Assembly (NCBI GenBank): GCA_013153135.1
Contig: JAADFA010000118.1
Span: 1 to 21,175 of the forward strand
Length of the DNA stretch: 21,175 nt
Reading direction: 5' to 3'
From: Chloroflexota bacterium
GTDB lineage: Bacteria > Chloroflexota > Anaerolineae > Anaerolineales > DRMV01
Below the pieces are notes generated by a model, which saw nothing but the letters and a program-made list of their open reading frames with translations, was not told the DNA's origin and did no database searches. Below are positions 14,324 through 21,173 of the stretch, piece after piece; the stretch's first letter is position 1; the number at the start of each line of letters is the position of its first letter. A program made the position numbers and the translations under genes.

Positions 14324-15121
14324 ATGCGAAAAAAGATTATCTTTTGGGGTTTTGTGTTTATCGTTAGCAGTATCTCAGGTTTTGTTTTGGGATGGATTTG
14401 GCTCTCGCGCGAAACCTTACAGGCTCCGGTGAGCGCCATCGCCTCTCTACCTGGGGGCACTGAAATACCAGCAACTGATCTTTCGTTTCGCCAACTGGAG
14501 CTCGCGAACATGCAATTGCGCGTCGCAGAGCCCCAAGGTTGGCATTTTTTACCTTTAGATCAAGGGCCGGTCTTTTGGGCTTGGTTGGCCGTCCCCGAGC
14601 CCGAGTGGGCCGAAGCCCGTTGGACTGATGAGACGGATGACCTGATGTTGGACGAGTATGAGCATTGGTGGTGGGCCGTCTTTGGGGAGGAAGAAACCGG
14701 CGAGGGCGAAGGCGCGACCCCGTCAGCAAATCCAACGCCAGATATCCAAACCGGCCCACCTGGACCCGGGATTTACCTTTTTGTAGGGCCTGTGGACCGC
14801 GTCCCACCGTACGAACGGGCGGACTACTGGTTCGCGTTTTGGGTTGAACGCTCCCTTTGGGATCCGGATTCCTTCCGGCTAGATATGGACGCCATCACGC
14901 AGGTGCCCGACATGCCCCTCACAACCTGGCGCCTGCCTTGGTCGTATACATTAAACGGACGGCCGTTTGAAGCGGAAATGTGGATTATGGAGGGCGGGAG
15001 AGGGCAGGATGTCGTCCTAATCGCGCAAGCACCGAAGCCACTGTGGCTCCAGGTTCAACAGATCCTTCACGTGATGGGGGCCCATCTCCAAATCACACCT
15101 CGGACCGAAGGGGGTGGCTAA
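14324..15121 (+). CDS. Membrane-anchored Trp-rich protein of unknown function
   Basis: This 265-residue protein begins at ATG 14324 with AGGAG nine bases ahead. A short basic start (MRKK) precedes one hydrophobic helix at about 5-27, after which the protein should lie outside the membrane. The exported part is acidic and unusually rich in Trp, with a WWWAVFGEEETGEGEG stretch at about 115-130 followed by a short Pro-rich low-complexity linker. A second globular half contains YWFAFWVERSLW and ends around residue 260. It has no Cys. I recognise no family. It shares the low-GC character and strand of the three Tad-like genes, and its TAA at 15119-15121 is 69 bases ahead of the NYN gene. A role as accessory or anchor of the surface structure is only inferred from position. 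Confidence 0.7.
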   Translation: MRKKIIFWGFVFIVSSISGFVLGWIWLSRETLQAPVSAIASLPGGTEIPATDLSFRQLELANMQLRVAEPQGWHFLPLDQGPVFWAWLAVPEPEWAEARWTDETDDLMLDEYEHWWWAVFGEEETGEGEGATPSANPTPDIQTGPPGPGIYLFVGPVDRVPPYERADYWFAFWVERSLWDPDSFRLDMDAITQVPDMPLTTWRLPWSYTLNGRPFEAEMWIMEGGRGQDVVLIAQAPKPLWLQVQQILHVMGAHLQITPRTEGGG

Positions 15122-15190
15122 ATGCCTCTCGTCTGGGATAGATCATCGGCCGTCGTGCCAACAAAACCAACTCAACCGATGGAGGGTGTT

Positions 15191-15745
15191 ATGTACCGTA
15201 TCGGCGTGTTCGTTGATATCCAGAATCTCTTCCACACGGCCCGCATCCTATGGCCGGACAAGAAGATCAACTACCGCGTGCTGCATCAGTTCTGCCTGGA
15301 TGCTCGGGCGCACAAACCCCAACCGAATCAGGTCCTGTTCCACGCGTTCACCGCGGTCAACCCGGAGGACAAAGGACAGGATCAATTCGTGCGGGCCTTG
15401 GCGCACTTGGGTTACCGTGTGGTCACCCGCCCCGTCCGGCGCTTGCCGGACGGCGGCCTCAAGGGGAATATGGACCTCGTCCTCGCCATCGAGATCATCC
15501 GTATGGCCCCAGCCTTGGATGAGATCGTTTTGGTCACGGGCGATGGCGATTTCGCCCCCTTGGTCGAGTATCTCGTCCAAGAAGGAAAACTGGTCAAGAT
15601 CATCGGCCCTGGCCGCTTGACCGCGCAAGAGCTCATCCTGGGTGCACACCGCTATTGGAGCCTGGACGACATCGAAGGCTTGCTGGTCGACGAAAGCGAA
15701 ACATTCGAAGCCCCGCGCGTCGAGCCTGAGCTCTTCTGGGGCTAA
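15191..15745 (+). CDS. NYN (LabA/PIN-like) domain ribonuclease
   Basis: The start ATG 15191 is preceded by GGAGGG at 15181-15186; an upstream in-frame ATG at 15122 abuts the previous stop and has no ribosome site and no family similarity. The 184-residue protein is a single NYN/LabA-type PIN-fold domain. Acidic metal ligands are Asp9 in VFVDIQN, Asp95 in KGNMDLVLAIE, and Asp118 and Asp120 in VTGDGDFAPLV. The spacing and the KG-x-x-D and TGDGDF motifs are typical. Such proteins cut RNA with divalent metal, although substrates of bacterial members are mostly unknown. It is the last gene before a strong terminator, so it appears to belong to the Tad-like unit. Its closer-to-average base composition leaves open that it has its own promoter in 15122-15180. 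Confidence 0.88.
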   Translation: MYRIGVFVDIQNLFHTARILWPDKKINYRVLHQFCLDARAHKPQPNQVLFHAFTAVNPEDKGQDQFVRALAHLGYRVVTRPVRRLPDGGLKGNMDLVLAIEIIRMAPALDEIVLVTGDGDFAPLVEYLVQEGKLVKIIGPGRLTAQELILGAHRYWSLDDIEGLLVDESETFEAPRVEPELFWG

Positions 15746-15789
15746 TCAACCAGCAACGACATCGCCCCTCCCGCTTCAAACAACCCCGC

Positions 15790-15837
15790 ACCCAGCCCCA
15801 TGGCCCCCAGGTCATGGGGCTGGGTCTTTTGTTTTTT
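15790..15837 (+). terminator. Intrinsic terminator closing the Tad-like/NYN unit
   Basis: A perfect 13-bp stem, ACCCAGCCCCATG (15790-15802) with CATGGGGCTGGGT (15813-15825), encloses a 10-base loop and is followed by CTTTTGTTTTTT. It lies 45 bases after the NYN stop. The opposite gene ends at 15857, 20 bases to the right. Confidence 0.93.
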
Positions 15838-15856
15838 ACCTCTGCTCAAAGCAACA

Positions 15857-16714
15857 TTACCGGGGCCGCACACGGCGGAAGACGTAGAGCTTCAGCGGCG
15901 CGTAATCCCCGACCGCGGGAGGAAGTGCTGAAGATAAAAATTGCACAAAATGCGAATTCCGCTTGAAGGGTGCATCCGGCGTGAAGGTGCGCGTGACCAC
16001 CGCGTGCAAGACGCGGCTCACAAAATAGTGGGTAGAAAGCATGTTCGGCTGGGGTTGATACGTGGCCGTCCGGAAAGGCTCGAGCTCGGGATGCGCAAAA
16101 AAGTCATCCGGCAAATACAAATTATGATGTGCAGGAGGAATGGGATCCATACCGAACTCCGCGCGTGCCTCGTTCAAGCGCGCGAGGGGCGTTTGAAACG
16201 ATTCCCAAAAGAGCAAATAGCCACCAATGCCATCCGCGTCCGGCTCCCGCACCGCGTGGATCATGTTCGCCAACGCGCGACGTTGGTCCTCGGCGTCCAA
16301 AAGGTTGATAAGCACGCGCTGGCTGATGAGCACATCGGGGCGCAAGCCTTGATGAAAGTCTGGGTCGCGCACATCACCAGCGAGGATGCGTACCTGGGCG
16401 TCATCGGCAAAACGGGACGCGGCCAACGAGCGCAGTGCGTCGACCTTCTCCACCCCGACCAAACGCAAATGCGGGAACGCGTCTCGAAGCACGGACAACG
16501 TATACCCATTGCCACAACCCACATCCATGACCAAGGGAGGGTCCGTGAGTCCTCGAGCCTGCCGATCGGCCAGCACGGCTTCGATAAAGCGCAAAATGGC
16601 CTCGGTTTCCCGTTGGCGGATGATCTGATCCGCCATGGTACTCTGAGGCGAAAGGCCTGCTTCGCGAGCCACCCGCTGGTAGTGCTCCTGAATGATGTGG
16701 TCGTATGCCTTCAT
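15857..16714 (-). CDS. Class I SAM-dependent methyltransferase
   Basis: This 285-residue protein starts at ATG 16714 with GGAGG six bases ahead. The SAM-binding motif I is VMDVGCGNG at about 62-70, followed by LVGVEKVDALRSLA with an acidic strand-2 end, the RILAGDVRDPDF adenine-contact segment at about 108-119 and LISQRVLINLLD as the post-motif strand. The N-terminus (MKAYDHIIQEHYQRVAREAG) and the FWESFQTPLARLNEARAEFGMDPIPPAHHNLYL middle segment resemble sugar- or lipid-modifying methyltransferases, but I cannot name the substrate. It is the last gene of the minus-strand run, 29 bases after the M19 dipeptidase. Confidence 0.85.
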   Translation of the reverse strand: MKAYDHIIQEHYQRVAREAGLSPQSTMADQIIRQRETEAILRFIEAVLADRQARGLTDPPLVMDVGCGNGYTLSVLRDAFPHLRLVGVEKVDALRSLAASRFADDAQVRILAGDVRDPDFHQGLRPDVLISQRVLINLLDAEDQRRALANMIHAVREPDADGIGGYLLFWESFQTPLARLNEARAEFGMDPIPPAHHNLYLPDDFFAHPELEPFRTATYQPQPNMLSTHYFVSRVLHAVVTRTFTPDAPFKRNSHFVQFLSSALPPAVGDYAPLKLYVFRRVRPR

Positions 16715-16743
16715 TGCCAGCCTCCAACCTTATAACTTTCGGC

Positions 16744-17826
16744 TTAAGCCGCGAAGATGCGCAGCCAATTCTCACCGAACACCGCGCGGATATCGGCTTC
16801 GGTGTAGCCGAGGCGAGCTAGCCGGTCAGCCAGGCGGGGCAAGTCCGCGATGGTATCGATTTCGGCTGGCACGCTTTGGACGCCAAAACCGCCGTCAAAG
16901 TCAGTACCCAGGGCCACGTGTCGCGCATCTCCTGCCATTTGAGCGATGTAGTCAATGTGCGCGACCACCGCGTCCAATGTCACCCGTTCCTTAGGCATGC
17001 CAGGCTCCCAATCCGGCACCAGAAAGCGGTTGTAAGGCACAATGCCGATCACCCCATCCCTGGCCAGCAGGCCGCGGATCACGTCATCGGGCAAAAAGCG
17101 GTTGCTTGGCCGTCGGGCCACGGCTTGCGGATTCGCGTGGGTCGCGACGATAGGGCCATCGTACAGGTCCAGCGCCTCGCGCGCGGCCGTCACGTCCATG
17201 TGGCTGAGGTCCAAGATAAAACCGAGCTCGGCCATCGCGCGCAACAACGCGCGGCCTTCGTCGGTTAAAGGGCCTGGTTCGCCCGTACCGCCACAAAAGC
17301 GAGTGCCTGCCCATGCGGGGCCAATGATGCGCAGGCCCTGCTCGCGCCACCAAGGCAAATCGTCCAGGGTTTGGATGGCCTCCGCGCCTTCCATGAGCAA
17401 GATAAGCCCCACGGGGTGCGGCCCGTCTTCGGTTTGCCAGCGCTGCCAATGGGCGCGCACCGCGTCCGCGTTGAGCAGCAAGCGCCAGTGGTCGGGATGG
17501 GCCTCGGTCCAACGTTGATAATAGGCCAGCTGACCCTGATAGACGCGCGCGGCCTCTTCGGGCGTCGCGTAAACTTGCGTATCCCAGGGGCCGCCCCGAC
17601 GCCGTTCCGGCGCGGCGAACAACGTGGCCAGTGCAATCGCTACACGGCCTTGCTGATACTCTGGCCAGCCAAGCAAGGTATCGCCATTGACCTGGGGCGC
17701 GATGGAGCCAGTCTCGTGCTCAATCCGCCGAGTTTCATAAGCCGAACGGGTGTACTCCCGCCCGAAAGTCAAGGCGTTCCAGGCCAGATCTTGATGCGCG
17801 TCAAATAGAAGCCAAGCCTTGTTCAC
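16744..17826 (-). CDS. Membrane dipeptidase (peptidase family M19)
   Basis: The 360-residue protein is a binuclear-zinc dipeptidase. Ligands are His11 and Asp13 in FDAHQD, Glu146 in LLMEGAEA, His209 in LDLSHM and His230 in ATHANP; Asp309 in LGTDFDGG is the catalytic acid-base residue. The family hydrolyses dipeptides including L-D forms, and related bacterial enzymes act on cell-wall or beta-lactam substrates. No signal peptide is visible, so the bacterial form here is cytoplasmic. The start is GTG 17826 with AAGGAGG six bases ahead, and the GTG overlaps the TGA of the upstream small membrane gene in a GTGA, a coupling arrangement. The first His-x-Asp motif reads DAHQD rather than the more common DGHND. 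Confidence 0.93.
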   Translation of the reverse strand: MNKAWLLFDAHQDLAWNALTFGREYTRSAYETRRIEHETGSIAPQVNGDTLLGWPEYQQGRVAIALATLFAAPERRRGGPWDTQVYATPEEAARVYQGQLAYYQRWTEAHPDHWRLLLNADAVRAHWQRWQTEDGPHPVGLILLMEGAEAIQTLDDLPWWREQGLRIIGPAWAGTRFCGGTGEPGPLTDEGRALLRAMAELGFILDLSHMDVTAAREALDLYDGPIVATHANPQAVARRPSNRFLPDDVIRGLLARDGVIGIVPYNRFLVPDWEPGMPKERVTLDAVVAHIDYIAQMAGDARHVALGTDFDGGFGVQSVPAEIDTIADLPRLADRLARLGYTEADIRAVFGENWLRIFAA

Positions 17827-18152
17827 GTCGACCTCCTTCGTCGCGCGCGGCGGGCGAAACGTGTCCCAGCGTCACGCGAGGGTTCATCCGGCGGCGCGCC
17901 AGGGGTGAGCAAGAAGTGCAGAAACCCCACCACGGCGAGGGTACCTAAAATTCCTCCGCTCAATGAGAGGGGGCCCAACCGCCCCCAAAACCAATGCTGG
18001 CGTAGAAAAAGGCTATGCCCAAGCCAAAATCCGAACCAACCCGCGAGCACATAGAGCAACAAACGGCCCGGCCGGGGCGCCCAACGCCACGCGATGAGTC
18101 CCGCGAGCCACCACGCAACCACCGTGCCGAACCAAAACGCGGGCCACGTCAT
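17823..18152 (-). CDS. Small three-helix membrane protein
   Basis: This 109-residue protein starts at ATG 18152, which has GGAGG six bases ahead; the longer frame to 18311 only overlaps the Nudix gene. Hydrophobic stretches at about 4-22, 31-50 and 63-83 suggest three membrane helices, and the tail is basic (RFARRARRRRST), probably cytoplasmic. It is rich in Trp and Gly. I recognise no family. It lies 2 bases after the Nudix gene and overlaps the GTG start of the dipeptidase, so its translation is coupled to both. A transporter-subunit or anchoring role is not supported by any motif. Confidence 0.7.
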   Translation of the reverse strand: MTWPAFWFGTVVAWWLAGLIAWRWAPRPGRLLLYVLAGWFGFWLGHSLFLRQHWFWGRLGPLSLSGGILGTLAVVGFLHFLLTPGAPPDEPSRDAGTRFARRARRRRST

Positions 18153-18154
18153 GC

Positions 18155-18655
18155 TCAGCCTCCAAAACGCACCTGAACCTGCTCCCCATCGCCCGGCGTA
18201 ATCACCGCGTGAAAGAGGGGGTCGCCAGGACGCCATCGAATAACCCGCGGGAGCAGCACATACAAATCGGGCAACAGAGGATAGCGAGAGAGCGCATCCG
18301 TGGGGACCCACGCGAGCTCGCCCTCGTCAGACGCGCGCAAGGTGGGCGGCGTGTCATGGGGCCAATCGCCGCGGAAGATGAAGAGCATCACGCCTACCGG
18401 ACGCACATCAACCACAGCCGTGCCACACATGCGCAACGGCACATCGACGATGCCAGCTTCTTCGGCCAATTCCCGCCGGGCCGCGCTGAGCACGTCTTCA
18501 CCCGGTTCAATATGGCCGCCCAGACCGTTGTAACGGCCTGGCCCCACGGCTTTGGTTCGCGCGCGGCGCAGCATGAGCACCCGGCCATGGTGGAAGAGGA
18601 AGAGAAGTATCCGCGGGATTACCCGATACCGTTCAGGCGTGATGCCTTGGTCCAT
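18155..18655 (-). CDS. Nudix hydrolase (MutT-like)
   Basis: The 166-residue protein carries a complete Nudix box at about residues 47-69: Gly47, Glu53, Arg61-Glu62-Leu63, Glu65-Glu66 and Gly68. The stretch RYNGLGGHIEPGED is characteristic of NTP pyrophosphohydrolases that clear oxidised or damaged nucleotides, and of relatives acting on ADP-ribose or isopentenyl-type substrates. The start ATG 18655 has only GAGG ahead; the longer frame to 18775 runs into the aldolase gene and lacks domain similarity. A 24-base hairpin lies in the 46-base gap to the aldolase gene upstream. Confidence 0.9.
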   Translation of the reverse strand: MDQGITPERYRVIPRILLFLFHHGRVLMLRRARTKAVGPGRYNGLGGHIEPGEDVLSAARRELAEEAGIVDVPLRMCGTAVVDVRPVGVMLFIFRGDWPHDTPPTLRASDEGELAWVPTDALSRYPLLPDLYVLLPRVIRWRPGDPLFHAVITPGDGEQVQVRFGG

Positions 18656-18672
18656 GAGAGCCTCGAGCACGA

Positions 18673-18696
18673 AGGGCCGGGGTGAACCCCGGCCCT
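18673..18696 (-). other. Hairpin between aldolase and Nudix genes
   Basis: AGGGCCGGGG (18673-18682) and CCCCGGCCCT (18687-18696) pair exactly around a 4-base TGAA loop, 5 bases beyond the aldolase stop. No U-run follows. It could protect the aldolase mRNA from 3' decay or attenuate the downstream genes. Confidence 0.55.
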
Positions 18697-18701
18697 GGGT
18701 A

Positions 18702-20117
18702 TTAGTCCGCCAAATCGCGCGTGTCTTCCCCAACCACCCGCGCATCCACATAATCGGCCATGCGCGGGGCCACAACCACGGGATGGATGTAGGTATCCAG
18801 CAGCGGACGGGTGTTGGTCAAGCCCAACAAACGGAACAAACGGCGGAATTGCTCTTCCCAATCCTGATAGATTCGGGCCTTAACCTCGGTGGGCATCCCC
18901 CAAATGGCCTTCTTGAAGGGGCCCAAGGCCCGCTTGCGGGTCTTGTAATAAAACTGCTCATCGGTCCAATCGGGTTTGCGTTCATGCTGGTGGTGTTCAT
19001 CCAGATAGGCGTAAATCTCTCGACGCAGGTCATCGGGCATATGTTTATAGAGGATGTTCATGAAATTCGTCGCGAGATGGACCTCCGCGGCCTCGGCCTC
19101 GACGAACTTGCTGAAGGCCTCTTCGGGCAGGGTGGAAGCGCCATGTTGTACCGCGCCGGCCAGGCCGTATTCTTCGCGGGCGATGCGGCTAAGCAAGCGC
19201 AAGGTTTCGAAATCGACCTTAACGCGCGCGAGGCTGCCATCTGGCAAGACCACACCGCCGTGCTGCGTGCCGGTTTGGATGCTGATCTTGCTCAACCCGG
19301 CCGCGTCTGGCGCGATCTCGGCCAGGGTCGCGTTGTAGCCGTCCATAAACGCGCGCAGCTCCTCGGGCGTGGAATTGTGCCCGCCCACTTCGCCGATCTC
19401 GCCACCCGTGGAGATGGTCACCCCATCTGGCTCGAGGCTGCGCACGTACTGGGTGAGCTGCGCGGTCAGGGTGTAATTGAGACGCTGCTGTTCTTGTACC
19501 GTGGGCTGGCTCAGGTCGACCAAGGTAGACGTATCAATATCGATATTGAAGAAGCCGGCTTTAATGGCCTCCGCGATAAGGTCGCGTACCGCTTGCAATT
19601 CGGCGTCGGGGTCCTTGGCGTAGCGTTTGGCCGAAACCTGGAAATGATCGCCCTGGATGAACACGGGACCGCGGTAACCCTCAACGATCGCAGCGGCCAA
19701 GACCTGAGCTGCGTACTCCGCGGGGCGTTGGTCGGTATAGCCGATCTCGGAGCGAGCAATCTCAAAGATGACCGGCCCCGCGTTGAGTTCACGCATAACC
19801 CGAAACACAGCACGAGCGGCCAGGAAGGGCAGCGCGCGCAAGTTAATAGCCGGCACCGTAAAACTCGGGGGCACCTCGCCCCGGCCACGGGCCATGTACA
19901 AATCATGGATAGAGGAGGGAATGATACCCAATGCCTGCGCGGTTGCCCGGATGAGATATTGTGCCACGCCTTTCTCAGGCTGGTTGGCCAGCGCGGCCTT
20001 CTCGGCCAACGCGGGAATGTGGGCTTGCAAGGCCTCGGGGTCGACCACGGTCAGTTGACCATCGACCCAACGCACAGCAGGGCCGAGGCTGGCCAGCAAG
20101 GAATCCAGCGCGCCCAT
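18702..20117 (-). CDS. Class II (zinc) fructose-bisphosphate aldolase-like protein
   Basis: This 471-residue protein starts at ATG 20117 behind GGAGGAGG. It shows class II aldolase features in order: PVIFEIARSEI at about 115-125, the first zinc ligand area QGDHFQ at about 155-160, FNIDIDTSTL at 190-199, GGEIGEVGGHN at about 238-248, IQTGTQHGG at 280-288, VQHGAS at about 323-328 and VHLATNF at 346-352. It is longer than typical bacterial class II aldolases (about 300-360), with a C-terminal helical extension of roughly 110 residues. It probably cleaves fructose or tagatose bisphosphate to triose phosphates in glycolysis or gluconeogenesis. The specific sugar is unresolved. It is the first gene of the minus-strand unit, 75 bases from the regulator gene's end. 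Confidence 0.82.
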   Translation of the reverse strand: MGALDSLLASLGPAVRWVDGQLTVVDPEALQAHIPALAEKAALANQPEKGVAQYLIRATAQALGIIPSSIHDLYMARGRGEVPPSFTVPAINLRALPFLAARAVFRVMRELNAGPVIFEIARSEIGYTDQRPAEYAAQVLAAAIVEGYRGPVFIQGDHFQVSAKRYAKDPDAELQAVRDLIAEAIKAGFFNIDIDTSTLVDLSQPTVQEQQRLNYTLTAQLTQYVRSLEPDGVTISTGGEIGEVGGHNSTPEELRAFMDGYNATLAEIAPDAAGLSKISIQTGTQHGGVVLPDGSLARVKVDFETLRLLSRIAREEYGLAGAVQHGASTLPEEAFSKFVEAEAAEVHLATNFMNILYKHMPDDLRREIYAYLDEHHQHERKPDWTDEQFYYKTRKRALGPFKKAIWGMPTEVKARIYQDWEEQFRRLFRLLGLTNTRPLLDTYIHPVVVAPRMADYVDARVVGEDTRDLAD

Positions 20118-20164
20118 GGTAGCCTCCTCCGTTTGGTTGCGGGTGTGCGGTTACGGGCAGGGGA

Positions 20165-20173
20165 ATTATACCA
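20165..20173 (-). promoter_or_regulatory. Extended -10 promoter of the aldolase operon
   Basis: The minus strand reads TGGTATAAT, an extended -10 (TG-N) with a perfect TATAAT, about 48 bases ahead of the aldolase start codon. No good -35 is seen at 16-18 bases, as is usual for extended -10 promoters. Confidence 0.7.
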
Positions 20174-20192
20174 GGCGGGGCGCGATGGTGCC

Positions 20193-20792
20193 TCAAGCTT
20201 CGCGAATTACGAAAACGCACGGGGCTTGGTGGGTATGTTTCCCATCATGATACACAGGAACGCCCAAAAGTTTCTGTAAAAGGTGCTCATCCAAACGGCA
20301 CAGCTCGGGGTAATCGGGCACCAGAGCGCGATAGGGGCATTGACTGATGAGGATGCGCGGGCCATCTTGATGCGCTTCCCAGCGTGGGGCATAGCGCCAA
20401 CCTTGCAAGATGCCCAGCGCAGTGGTAATGCGCTCGCGCAACGAGCCGCGCAAGGGGGTGGGCAAGTGGGCGCACATGCGTTCCGCGATTTGTTCCAAAA
20501 CCTCATCCATAGGCTGACCTTGCTCACGGACCCAATCCAACAGGGCACGCGTCAATGGCTCCAAATACATAGGCTGTGCGGCCTTCGTCAGGCGAAAACG
20601 CTTGGGTGGCCGGCCCCGCCCATAGCGGAACTTTGGTTGGTAGGATTCCACCAGCCCCTGGGCGCTCAAAATCGCCAAATGATGCCGGATATTGGCCGGG
20701 GTCATGCCTAACGCCTCGGCCAAATCGCGCACCTGCGCGCCCGGATGTTTTCGCAAAAAATCTAGGATGGCTTGTCGGGTTGGATGCTGCAT
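20193..20792 (-). CDS. Winged-helix (ArsR/SufR-like) transcriptional regulator with Cys-rich C-terminus
   Basis: The 199-residue protein starts at ATG 20792. The N-terminal domain (about 1-75) is a winged helix: TRQAILDFLRKHPG, then VRDLAEALGMTPANIRHHLAIL as the helix-turn-helix, then RYGRGRPPKRFRLT as the wing. Three Cys at about 152, 165 and 192 follow a Cx12Cx26C pattern in a CPY...YPELC...LGVPV...C setting. This resembles the Fe-S cluster-binding sensor domain of SufR-type repressors, so redox or iron-sulfur sensing is plausible. There is no ribosome site ahead of the ATG: the -10 box ends 6 bases upstream, pointing to leaderless translation. The longer in-frame reading to 20984 crosses this promoter and is rejected. 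Aldolase control is suggested only by adjacency. Confidence 0.8.
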   Translation of the reverse strand: MQHPTRQAILDFLRKHPGAQVRDLAEALGMTPANIRHHLAILSAQGLVESYQPKFRYGRGRPPKRFRLTKAAQPMYLEPLTRALLDWVREQGQPMDEVLEQIAERMCAHLPTPLRGSLRERITTALGILQGWRYAPRWEAHQDGPRILISQCPYRALVPDYPELCRLDEHLLQKLLGVPVYHDGKHTHQAPCVFVIREA

Positions 20793-20798
20793 GTTTTT

Positions 20799-20826
20799 AT
20801 TGTAACGCGGAATAGGGTTTGCGCAA
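20799..20826 (-). promoter_or_regulatory. Promoter of the regulator gene (leaderless)
   Basis: On the minus strand TTGCGC (20826-20821), a 16-base spacer and TACAAT (20804-20799) lie immediately ahead of the ATG at 20792. Usual initiation 6-7 bases past the -10 would begin the RNA at or next to the start codon. Confidence 0.7.
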
Positions 20827-20950
20827 GGTTTCAACTTTCTGGGGTGCAAGCAAATCTTGTAGCCCCGGCCCCCGGGCGGCGAAACCCACCCGCTATCCTC
20901 GCCGCCGCGCGTTGGGCCGGTCAGCTCGCGCGTAACATTATGCCAACTAG

Positions 20951-20971
20951 CCGCGGGCTTCCAGCCCGCGG
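20951..20971. repeat. REP-like palindrome
   Basis: CCGCGGGCT and AGCCCGCGG are exact inverted arms around a 3-base TCC loop. The pattern, preceded by CTAG and followed by CGGGG, looks like the repetitive extragenic palindromes common in many bacterial genomes. Only one copy is in this window. Confidence 0.5.
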
Positions 20972-21061
20972 CGGGGAGGCTCAACGGTGACAGCCCTCTA
21001 CGCCTTCCCCTCGCTACGTGACATTTCTACAACCTTTGCGTGCACCCTGGCGGCGACCTGC

Positions 21062-21090
21062 TTGACAGCCCGCGAGGGGCTTTGTATAAT
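21062..21090 (+). promoter_or_regulatory. Consensus sigma-70 type promoter of tRNA-Asn
   Basis: A perfect TTGACA (21062-21067), an optimal 17-base spacer and a perfect TATAAT (21085-21090) precede the tRNA. Initiation near 21097 would leave about four leader bases before the mature 5' end at 21101. Confidence 0.92.
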
Positions 21091-21100
21091 AGAGGCGCCT

Positions 21101-21173
21101 TCCCCGGTAGCTCAACTGGCAGAGCGGGCGGCTGTTAACCGCTAGGTTGCAGGTTCGAATCCTGCCCGGGGAG
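21101..21173 (+). tRNA. tRNA-Asn (anticodon GUU)
   Basis: A full 73-base cloverleaf fits: acceptor TCCCCGG/CCGGGGA plus discriminator G, D-arm GCTC/GAGC, anticodon stem GGCGG/CCGCT around loop CTGTTAA (anticodon GTT, reading AAC and AAU), and T-arm GCAGG/CCTGC with TTCGAAT loop. The bases after the discriminator are CA, so CCA is not encoded. The window ends two bases later. Confidence 0.96.

Larger units (their letters stand above)
20793..21100. other. Intergenic region between regulator and tRNA-Asn
   Basis: This 308-base stretch holds the regulator promoter, a GGCGGCGA/TCGCCGCC inverted repeat (20875-20882 and 20899-20906), a REP-like palindrome (20951-20971) and the tRNA-Asn promoter. 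I see no gene in it; the short frames crossing it have no ribosome site or motif. Confidence 0.6.

Noticed and set aside
18552..20279. A 575-codon open frame on the plus strand, longer than the aldolase gene it overlaps.
   Set aside because: It is antisense to a gene with full class II aldolase motifs and ribosome site, shows no domain of its own, and such long antisense frames are common in high-GC DNA.
20793..20984. A 64-residue N-terminal extension of the regulator.
   Set aside because: It runs through the promoter elements and intergenic repeat, has no ribosome site and does not resemble the family.
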